DNA from: Methylococcales bacterium
Lineage (GTDB): Bacteria > Pseudomonadota > Gammaproteobacteria > Methylococcales > Methylomonadaceae
Length of the DNA: 8,471 nt
Reading direction: 5' to 3'
Assembly: GCA_023144875.1 (NCBI GenBank)
Contig: JAGLEW010000162.1
Location: forward strand, 1 to 8,471
A model generated the notes under the pieces. It had not been told where the DNA came from. It ran no database searches and was given only the letters and a program-made list of their open reading frames with translations. Position 1 is the first letter of the stretch; the number at the start of each line of letters is the position of its first letter. Position numbers and translations under genes: made by a program. Positions 1 through 5,814 of this stretch are shown piece by piece.

Positions 1-1448
1 GGCGCTTCTTTGGTGATGCTGACATCATGGACATGGCTTTCCCGCATTCCCGCATTGGTAACACGGATAAATTGGGCATTTTTGTGCATATCGGTAATGG
101 TTTGATTGCCTGTATAACCCATACTGGAACGAACCCCTCCGAGTAATTGATGAATAATAGCGTATAAACCACCTTTGTAGGGAACACGACCTTCAATCCC
201 TTCTGGGACTAATTTTTCCACACTGTCGGTGTCTTCTTGAAAGTAACGGTCGCTTGAGCCTTGTTGCTGTGACATTGCGCCTAAAGAACCCATGCCTCGG
301 TAAGATTTATAAGAACGACCTTGATACAGTTCAACCTCCCCAGGAGCTTCTTCTGTGCCTGCAAATAAACTGCCTAACATAACCGAGGACGCGCCTGCGG
401 CTAAGGCTTTGGCAACATCGCCTGAATAACGAATGCCGCCATCGGCAATTAAAGGGATATTTAATTCTTTTAAGGCATCGGCAATATTACTAACAGCGGT
501 AATTTGAGGAACACCAACGCCTGCGACAATACGGGTGGTACAAATAGAACCTGGCCCTATGCCCACTTTAACGCCATCAGCGCCTGCTTCAACCAACGCT
601 AATGCCGCCTCAGCGGTTGCAATATTACCGCCTATGACATCAATTTGAGGGAAATTTTCTTTGACCCAGCGCACACGATCAATCACACCTTGCGAATGCC
701 CATGCGCGGTATCGACAATAATCACATCAACCCCTGCTTTTACTAAGGCGGCGACTCTTTGTTCCGTTTCCCCACCTGTTCCAACCGCCGCACCGACGCG
801 TAAACGTTCTTTATCATCTTTACACGCCTGAGGGTAGTCCTTGGATTTTTGAATATCTTTGACGGTAATCATGCCACGCAAATGAAATTTATCATCCACC
901 ACTAATACTTTTTCAATGCGATGTTTGTGTAATAACGGAATCGCTTCGGAATAATCGGTGGCTTTGTGTAAAGTGATTAATTTTTCTTTGGGGGTCATGA
1001 CGTTGGCAATCACTTCATCATAACGGGTTTCAAAGCGCAAATCTCGACTGGTGACAATACCCACTAAGTTTTTTCCATCCACCACTGGCACCCCAGAAAT
1101 ATTACACGCTTTTGTCAGTGCGAGGACGTCTCGAACCGTCGCCGTTGGAGAGACGGTAATGGGGTCGGTAATCACGCCACTTTCATATTTTTTGACCTTT
1201 TTTACTTCTTGGGCTTGTTGCTCAATGCTCATATTTTTATGGATGATACCTATCCCGCCTTCTTGGGCAATCGCGATAGCTAATCGCGCTTCGGTAACGG
1301 TGTCCATCGCCGCTGAAATCAGTGGAATATTGAGGGTAATACGACGTGTTAACTGGGTTTTTATTTCGACTTCACGCGGCAATACCCTAGAATGAGCGGG
1401 CAGTAGTAAAACGTCGTCAAATGTAAGTGCTTCTTGGAGGATTTGCAT
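1..1448 (-). CDS. guaB: Inosine-5'-monophosphate dehydrogenase (IMPDH), 3' end cut by window edge
   Basis: Oxidises IMP to XMP with NAD+ in the cytoplasm, the committed step of guanine nucleotide synthesis. Translation from ATG at 1448 gives 482 full codons with no stop before the edge. The family is about 488 residues, and the visible end (ESHVHDVSITKEA) is the usual C-terminus, so only some 6-8 residues are missing. The N-terminus (MQILQEALTFDDVLLLPA) is typical. The TIM-barrel is interrupted by a pair of CBS domains at about residues 93-205 (ESGVITDPITV onward). The active-site loop GPGSICTTR carries the catalytic cysteine at about residue 303. The IMP phosphate-binding stretch IADGGIRYSGD (about 334-344) and the mobile-flap Arg-Tyr pair in SSDRYF (401-402) are present. 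An AAGGA ribosome site lies 5 bases before the ATG. All key residues are intact. guaA often follows guaB but would lie outside the window. Confidence 0.97.
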   Translation of the reverse strand, partial: MQILQEALTFDDVLLLPAHSRVLPREVEIKTQLTRRITLNIPLISAAMDTVTEARLAIAIAQEGGIGIIHKNMSIEQQAQEVKKVKKYESGVITDPITVSPTATVRDVLALTKACNISGVPVVDGKNLVGIVTSRDLRFETRYDEVIANVMTPKEKLITLHKATDYSEAIPLLHKHRIEKVLVVDDKFHLRGMITVKDIQKSKDYPQACKDDKERLRVGAAVGTGGETEQRVAALVKAGVDVIIVDTAHGHSQGVIDRVRWVKENFPQIDVIGGNIATAEAALALVEAGADGVKVGIGPGSICTTRIVAGVGVPQITAVSNIADALKELNIPLIADGGIRYSGDVAKALAAGASSVMLGSLFAGTEEAPGEVELYQGRSYKSYRGMGSLGAMSQQQGSSDRYFQEDTDSVEKLVPEGIEGRVPYKGGLYAIIHQLLGGVRSSMGYTGNQTITDMHKNAQFIRVTNAGMRESHVHDVSITKEA

Positions 1449-1453
1449 GAGCG

Positions 1454-1458
1454 TCCTT
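1454..1458 (-). promoter_or_regulatory. Ribosome binding site of guaB
   Basis: On the minus strand AAGGA lies 5 bases upstream of the guaB ATG at 1448. It supports that start, as does the conserved IMPDH N-terminus that follows. Confidence 0.7.
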
Positions 1459-1479
1459 ATAAATGAAAAAATACTCCAG

Positions 1480-1488
1480 ATTCTATCA
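1480..1488 (-). promoter_or_regulatory. Candidate extended -10 promoter element for guaB
   Basis: On the minus strand TGATAGAAT reads as an extended -10 (TGn followed by TAGAAT, five of six matches to TATAAT). A start of transcription near 1473 would leave a leader of about 25 bases containing the AAGGA site. No convincing -35 hexamer is seen at 16-18 bases spacing, which is tolerated in extended -10 promoters. This was judged by eye from a short AT-rich gap, so chance matches are easy. Confidence 0.35.
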
Positions 1489-1520
1489 TTAACTTATCAT
1501 CGACCCTATAAAAAAAGACT

Positions 1521-3515
1521 ATGAATAAATATGGCTTTGTGCGATTAACCTGCGTCTCTCCACGGGTTCATATAGCAAACCCTTTACGCAATATTGAGGG
1601 GATTAAACGTGCTATAAAAAAACATGCAAGCAGTGATATTATTTTATTTCCTGAATTATCAATCACGGCTTATAGTTGTGGGGATTTATTCAACCATGAT
1701 GTGTTATTAGATGACGCGGAAACCTGCTTAATCGCATTGGCGCAATCGGTGGAAGATCAGCTGGTTGTTGTGGGCGTGCCAATACGGTTTAATAATGCCT
1801 TATATAATTGTGGGGCAGTGTTAAATCAAGGCAAGGTGATTGGGGTATTTCCTAAGCAATTTTTACCGAATTATGGTGAGTTTTATGAAGCGCGTTGGTT
1901 TCATGCGGGCAATGGTCAAGAACCGAAAACAATAACGATTGCTGGCAATAAAATTCCGTTTGGTATTGATTTACTGTTTAATCATGAGGGCGCTTTTCCT
2001 ATCAAGGTCAGTGGGGTGGTTTGTGAAGATGACTGGATGCCCATTTCACCCTCGGCGTTTCAAGCCTTAGCAGGGGCAACGATTCAGTGTAATTTATCCG
2101 CTAGTAATGATTTAATCGGAAAAGCGCAATACCGTGTTGATACATTGGTGAAAGGACAATCGGCTCGGCATATTTCAGCCTGTGCCTATGCCAGTGCAGG
2201 GGTGGGTGAATCCAGTACCGATTTAGTCTTTGGAGGGCATTTAGCCATTGCAGATAATGGGCATTTATTGGCGCAAACACGTACCTTGAAGGATAATTCA
2301 TGTGATTTTGTCAGTGCTGATATTGATGTTAAAAACTTAATAAACCAACGTCATAAAATGAACACCTATGCCAACTGTGGTGCGCGTTACGGGACAATGC
2401 CTGTCCGAATGATTGCGTTTGAATTATCCAATAAAACCATTGAGAAATTATTACACCAACCGACAGGCATGCCATTTGTTCCTAAAACACAATCCACGTT
2501 AAAAGCCCGTTGCGCTGAAATTTTTGAACTTCAAGTCGCAGGCTTAAAACAACGCTTGCAACAATTAGGTGACAACCCTCATATTTGGATCGGTATTTCG
2601 GGAGGCTTGGATTCAACCTTAGCCGCATTAGTGGCGTTAAAAACCTTAGATGCGTTAAAAATACCCCGCCATCATTTGCATGGATTGACGATGCCAGGCT
2701 TTGGGACATCGAATTTAACGAAAACCAATGCAGATCGATTTATGCAACAAACGGGGATGTCTTTTCATGAGGAAGATATTTGTCAATTGGTGCTTGATAC
2801 CTTTAAAACCCAACACCATCAATCCTTTGATAAAATCAGCCCTGAGTGTTCTTTAGCGGAATTTAAACAGGCGCTAGCCACATTAACACCAGAACAACGA
2901 GCCGCAGGGGATTTGGTGTTTGAAAATGTGCAAGCACGGGTACGAACTTTTTTATTAATGTCGCATGGGTTTGTGCTGGGAACGGGCGATTTGAGTGAGA
3001 TGGCATTGGGCTGGTGTACTTATAATGCCGATCATATGAGCATGTACAATGTGAATTGTAGTATTCCTAAAACTTTGGTGCGTTGGATGGTAGAACATGT
3101 GGCGCGTTATCAATATAAAGGGACGTTACAGGCGGTGTTACTTTCCATTGCCAGTACCCCGATTTCACCTGAGTTATTACCGTTGGCAGAGGATGGTGGT
3201 ATCACACAATTAACAGAAGCGACGGTGGGTGCCTATGAATTGCATGACTTCTTTTTATATCACATGCAACGCAAAGGCGATTCACCTGAGAAAATTTTAT
3301 ATTTAGCCCAGCAAGCGGGTTTTTCTCAACATTATTCGCCTAAAATCCTTAAAACAACGTTAAAGCGATTTTATCAACGGTTTTTTTCTCAGCAATATAA
3401 ACGTTCTTGTGTTCCTGATGGGCCTAAAGTCGGCTCAGTTTCTTTATCGCCGCGCGGTGACTGGCGTATGCCCAGTGATGCTGAGGTCACCGCATGGTTA
3501 AAAAATTATAAATAA
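1521..3515 (+). CDS. nadE: Glutamine-dependent NAD+ synthetase
   Basis: Makes NAD+ by amidating nicotinic acid adenine dinucleotide (deamido-NAD+) with ATP, using ammonia released from glutamine by its own N-terminal domain. The 664 residues match the long, Mycobacterium-type two-domain form. Residues 1 to about 290 are a nitrilase-fold glutaminase with the Glu-Lys-Cys triad visible: E45 in FPELSITAYS, K112 in PKQFLPNYGEFYE and C168 in VVCEDDW. The synthetase domain follows, with the ATP-pyrophosphatase loop SGGLDS at 360-365, ENVQARVRT at 468-476, GTGDLSEMALGW at 487-498, and a C-terminal DGPKVG plus LSPRGDW motif (633-648). An in-frame stop at 1509-1511 leaves ATG 1521 as the first possible start, and the N-terminus GFVRLTCVSP is typical. 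No Shine-Dalgarno sequence precedes it, only an A-rich stretch. It is divergent from guaB, and its last 10 bases overlap the end of zapD. Confidence 0.96.
   Translation: MNKYGFVRLTCVSPRVHIANPLRNIEGIKRAIKKHASSDIILFPELSITAYSCGDLFNHDVLLDDAETCLIALAQSVEDQLVVVGVPIRFNNALYNCGAVLNQGKVIGVFPKQFLPNYGEFYEARWFHAGNGQEPKTITIAGNKIPFGIDLLFNHEGAFPIKVSGVVCEDDWMPISPSAFQALAGATIQCNLSASNDLIGKAQYRVDTLVKGQSARHISACAYASAGVGESSTDLVFGGHLAIADNGHLLAQTRTLKDNSCDFVSADIDVKNLINQRHKMNTYANCGARYGTMPVRMIAFELSNKTIEKLLHQPTGMPFVPKTQSTLKARCAEIFELQVAGLKQRLQQLGDNPHIWIGISGGLDSTLAALVALKTLDALKIPRHHLHGLTMPGFGTSNLTKTNADRFMQQTGMSFHEEDICQLVLDTFKTQHHQSFDKISPECSLAEFKQALATLTPEQRAAGDLVFENVQARVRTFLLMSHGFVLGTGDLSEMALGWCTYNADHMSMYNVNCSIPKTLVRWMVEHVARYQYKGTLQAVLLSIASTPISPELLPLAEDGGITQLTEATVGAYELHDFFLYHMQRKGDSPEKILYLAQQAGFSQHYSPKILKTTLKRFYQRFFSQQYKRSCVPDGPKVGSVSLSPRGDWRMPSDAEVTAWLKNYK
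3454..3493. repeat. 8-bp inverted repeat near the nadE 3' end
   Basis: GCGGTGAC at 3454-3461 and GTCACCGC at 3486-3493 are perfect reverse complements separated by 24 bases. The spacer holds a further CTGG/CCAG pair (3461-3464 and 3472-3475). The repeat lies inside nadE codons for the conserved RGDW motif and, on the other strand, 13 bases downstream of the zapD stop. No U-run follows it on either strand (an A-run follows on the plus strand), so it is not a canonical intrinsic terminator. It might form a 3' hairpin on the pil-coaE-zapD transcript, or be coincidence. Confidence 0.35.
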
Positions 3516-4276
3516 CAGCAAGTTAATGCAAACTCTACATCTTTTTTAGTTTGTGTTGGACGTTCTTCTTTTAAGGCCGCTTGCATAAAACGAACGGTAA
3601 AGCGATGCCGACCGCCGCTAATTTCTGCAAAACAATGCGCGTTTTGCGGCACTTGAATCTGTAATAATTGACAAATACCCTGATCTTTTAAGGTTAATTG
3701 AAAAAAACCTTTTTCGGCTATTTCTTGTTTTTTAGCCCCTTTAATTCGGATTAACGAAAGCACTAAATCAATGGCATCGTACATGTCTAAAAAGGGTTTA
3801 ACCCATTCGTGTAATTCATCAAGGCGGGTTTTTTCAGCTTGCAATAGCCAATAATGATAGGAGGGTAAATCAAAGGAATAGGTGCCACCAGGAATCATAC
3901 TGCGTTGAGCAAAACTTTGAAAAAGGTGGTTTTTAGCCAGTGTTGCGCCAATTTTTTCATGATAGCTGTGAAGCATGTCTTTAAAATCGGTAAGTTTTTT
4001 TATTGAATCTTCAACATTAAAATTGTCGCTGTTAAAATCTTTAGGGGCAACATTTAAAACCGTTAATAAGCGTTCGGATTCTTTAAATAATTCAGATTTA
4101 ATATTATTTCGATTGAAAATCATGGAAATATCAAGCAAAGTTTTCATGACAACCCGTTTATCTAAAACCGTTTCGCTCTCTAAAAAATGTTTTAGTTCGA
4201 TAAAGAGTTGTTCTAAGCGCATAAAAACACGAATACGCTCATTAAGTGGGAATTCGTAGTTGATTTGAGTATCCAC
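3506..4276 (-). CDS. zapD: Cell division protein ZapD (FtsZ-bundling, DUF1342/YacF family)
   Basis: ZapD is a cytoplasmic protein that binds the FtsZ C-terminal tail and cross-links FtsZ filaments at the division ring. The 256 residues compare with about 247 in E. coli. The N-terminus has the family pattern YEFPLNERIRVFMRLEQLF (8-26), followed by a mostly helical first half. The family signature RSMIPGGTYSFDLPSYHYWL spans about 125-144. The C-terminal beta domain contains AEISGGRHRFTVRFM (217-231), and the protein ends VEFALTCC with an extra Tyr-Leu where the family usually stops. The start is GTG at 4276. The ribosome site AGGAA (4286-4290) sits 9 bases upstream and overlaps the coaE stop codon, suggesting translational coupling. 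The 3' end overlaps convergent nadE by 10 bases. The small yacG gene that often follows zapD is absent here. Confidence 0.94.
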   Translation of the reverse strand: MDTQINYEFPLNERIRVFMRLEQLFIELKHFLESETVLDKRVVMKTLLDISMIFNRNNIKSELFKESERLLTVLNVAPKDFNSDNFNVEDSIKKLTDFKDMLHSYHEKIGATLAKNHLFQSFAQRSMIPGGTYSFDLPSYHYWLLQAEKTRLDELHEWVKPFLDMYDAIDLVLSLIRIKGAKKQEIAEKGFFQLTLKDQGICQLLQIQVPQNAHCFAEISGGRHRFTVRFMQAALKEERPTQTKKDVEFALTCCYL

Positions 4277-4285
4277 AGAGAGTTT

Positions 4286-4290
4286 TTCCT
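4286..4290 (-). promoter_or_regulatory. zapD ribosome binding site overlapping the coaE stop codon
   Basis: The minus strand reads TAGGAAAAACTCTCTGTG: the TAG is the coaE stop (4289-4291), AGGAA overlaps it, and GTG is the zapD start. A ribosome finishing coaE therefore covers the zapD initiation region, the usual layout for coupled translation. This also fixes the zapD start as GTG. Confidence 0.6.
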
Positions 4291-4890
4291 AAGGTTGAGT
4301 TGAGCTGAATAAAAGATATGAATTGTGCAACGTTTTAACCTGCGGTGCAAGTTCTAAGATGGTTTTTGTATTGTCGATAATATCATCAGCCGCCGCCAAT
4401 CTATGAGGGCGTGAAACTTGGCTGTTAATGATCGACAAAATTTGACTTTCAGGGACAGTATCACGTTGTTTAACTCGTGCTATTTGTTGACTAACAGGGC
4501 AATCAATCACCAGTATTTTATCAATAAAATCGGTGTGCTGAGTTTCAATTAATAATGGAATGCTAACAATACAATAAGGTGTGTTTAACATTTTAAGTTC
4601 GGTTTTAATTTGCTGATAAATTAAAGGGTGTAACAACGTTTCTAATTGTTTTTTTTTTGAGCGTTTGAAAAAATAATCGCCCTTAATTTAGCTCTATCTA
4701 ACTGTTTATCGACTTTTAAAATTTTTGTACCAAAGGTCTCGACTAATTGCTTTAAGGTTTCTACGTTATTTGAGACTAATTCACGTGCGATGACATCCGC
4801 ATCAATCACAGGAACACCCAAGACCTCAAACAAGGCGCTAACCGTTGATTTTCCACAGCCTATTCCCCCTGTGAGTCCAATTTTTAACAC
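4289..4890 (-). CDS. coaE: Dephospho-CoA kinase, reading frame broken at an A10 tract (-1 shift needed)
   Basis: CoaE phosphorylates the 3'-hydroxyl of dephospho-CoA with ATP, the last step of coenzyme A synthesis, in the cytoplasm. The zero frame runs from GTG 4890 for 82 codons to TAG at 4642-4644. It carries the P-loop GLTGGIGCGKST (residues 5-16), DAD (30-32) and LDRAKLR. The rest lies in the -1 frame and ends with TAG at 4289-4291. Shifting at the ten A residues (4649-4658) gives AQKKKQLETLLHP, the family's normal sequence there. The restored protein is 200 residues, the usual length, with LLHP (86-89), PLLIE (112-116), the lid motif RVKQRD (139-144) and ADDIIDN (168-174). Both halves lack any other damage, so the break is a single-base event. 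The start lies 3 bases after the pilD stop, with AGG 10 bases upstream. Whether the gene is broken, misread or rescued by slippage cannot be settled here. Confidence 0.9.
4648..4659 (-). other. A10 homopolymer / slippery site in coaE
   Basis: In the zero frame the minus strand reads CAA AAA AAA AAC AAT TAG. It contains the heptamer A AAA AAC in the correct phase for -1 ribosomal slippage and ends at a stop two codons later. Ten consecutive A residues can also cause RNA polymerase slippage; one added A restores the coaE frame. It is equally the kind of tract where sequencing or assembly drops a base. The tract and frames are read directly; the mechanism is inference. Confidence 0.6.
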
Positions 4891-4893
4891 GGC

Positions 4894-5775
4894 TTATAAT
4901 CCTATAATGGTTAAGTATAGTTGATTAAAATCTTCTCCCCAGATAAGTGCCAACCAACCCGCCGCGGCAAGGTATGGCCCAAATGGAATGGGTTTATTGG
5001 GGTTGTGATGCTTGCAAAGAATCATGGATAAACCAAAAATAGCCCCGACGATGGAGGATAATAAAACAATCATGGGCAGATATTGCCAGCCTAGCCATGC
5101 GCCAAATAAGCCCAAGAGTTTAAAATCGCCATACCCCATACCTTCTTTACCTGTGACCAGTTTAAAGACTTTATAAACGCTCCAAAGGCTTAAATAACCA
5201 GCGATTGCACCAAAAATGCTAGATTCAGTTTCACAAAAAACAGGATAGGTATTAATGGCTAGCCCAAGCCATAGCAACGGCATGGTGATTGAATCGGGTA
5301 ATAATTGGGTGTCAAGGTCAATAAAACTTAAGGCAATTAAACACCATGTTAATAAGAGCGCGAAGATTAACTGAAGACCAAACCCAAAATGAAAGGCGAC
5401 AATCGCAGAGCATGCGCCTGTTAATGCTTCGATGAGTGGATAACGCAGTGCAATTGGACTTCTGCAATGCCAACATCGTCCTTTTAAAAGAATGTAGCTT
5501 ACAATGGGAATATTTTGATACGGTTTAACCGCCGATTTACAGCTTGGACAATGTGAGAGCGGCAGGGTTAAATTGAAGGTTTCATGTTCAGGAGGATCTT
5601 TGTCCTCAAGCGCTAAATATTCAAAACACTCTTGTCGCCATTCGCGTTTCATCATAATGGGGAGGCGATAAATGACCACATTTAAAAAACTACCTACCAA
5701 CAACCCTAATAAGGTAAGCGCGCCAATAAAGGCATAAGGATATATCAGCGAAAAGTCGTACCATAATTGCATCAT
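4894..5775 (-). CDS. pilD: Type IV prepilin peptidase / N-methyltransferase
   Basis: PilD is an inner-membrane aspartyl protease that cleaves the leader from type IV prepilins and pseudopilins and methylates the new N-terminus. The 293 residues match the family (about 290 in Pseudomonas aeruginosa). After a first membrane segment (about 14-36, with GSFLNVVIYRLP) comes the cytoplasmic domain with the tetracysteine motif C76-x2-C79 and C101-x2-C104. Several further membrane segments follow. The catalytic aspartates are expected at D153 in SFIDLDTQLLPD and D217 in GMGYGDFKLLG. All four cysteines and both aspartates sit four residues later than in the P. aeruginosa protein as I recall it. The protein starts with two consecutive ATG codons; AGGAA (5783-5787) lies 7 bases before the first. 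It follows pilC by about 30 bases and leads into coaE. It may also serve type II secretion pseudopilins if the genome has them. Confidence 0.97.
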   Translation of the reverse strand: MMQLWYDFSLIYPYAFIGALTLLGLLVGSFLNVVIYRLPIMMKREWRQECFEYLALEDKDPPEHETFNLTLPLSHCPSCKSAVKPYQNIPIVSYILLKGRCWHCRSPIALRYPLIEALTGACSAIVAFHFGFGLQLIFALLLTWCLIALSFIDLDTQLLPDSITMPLLWLGLAINTYPVFCETESSIFGAIAGYLSLWSVYKVFKLVTGKEGMGYGDFKLLGLFGAWLGWQYLPMIVLLSSIVGAIFGLSMILCKHHNPNKPIPFGPYLAAAGWLALIWGEDFNQLYLTIIGL

Positions 5776-5796
5776 TAAAGCGTTCCTAAATTAATT

Positions 5797-5814
5797 GGTT
5801 GGTTTTAGCCAACC
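5797..5814 (-). other. Small hairpin spanning the pilC stop codon
   Basis: On the minus strand GGTTGG and CCAACC form a 6-bp stem with a six-base loop (CTAAAA) that holds the pilC TAA stop. A weakly U-rich AATTAATTT follows, then the pilD ribosome site. It resembles an intercistronic hairpin rather than a strong terminator, since the stem is short and the U-run is interrupted. It could modulate pilC/pilD read-through or mRNA decay, but it could also be chance. Confidence 0.4.

Larger units (their letters stand above)
1449..1520. promoter_or_regulatory. Divergent intergenic region between guaB and nadE
   Basis: This 72-base AT-rich gap separates the start codons of two genes pointing away from each other, so it should hold both promoters. 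On the plus strand, TATCAT at 1495-1500 and TATAAA at 1507-1512 resemble -10 boxes for nadE, but neither has a good -35 partner. The second lies so close to the ATG that its transcript would have almost no leader. I see no obvious operator palindrome such as a PurR box. Confidence 0.5.

Noticed and set aside
1051..1395. Plus-strand open frame of 114 codons
   Set aside because: It lies antisense to well-conserved guaB codons, has no family resemblance and no ribosome site.
2101..2770. Short open frames on both strands inside nadE
   Set aside because: They overlap the conserved synthetase and glutaminase motifs in another frame and show no features of their own.
3975..4259. Plus-strand open frame of 94 codons
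   Set aside because: It is antisense to zapD, serine/lysine-rich with no recognisable domain; a shadow.
4289..4636. Second half of coaE as an independent gene starting at TTG 4636
   Set aside because: The TTG is the internal leucine of the conserved LLHP motif; the fragment lacks the P-loop and joins perfectly to the upstream half after a -1 shift.
4649..4658. T10 run on the plus strand as an intrinsic terminator
   Set aside because: No GC-rich hairpin precedes it on that strand and it lies inside coaE.
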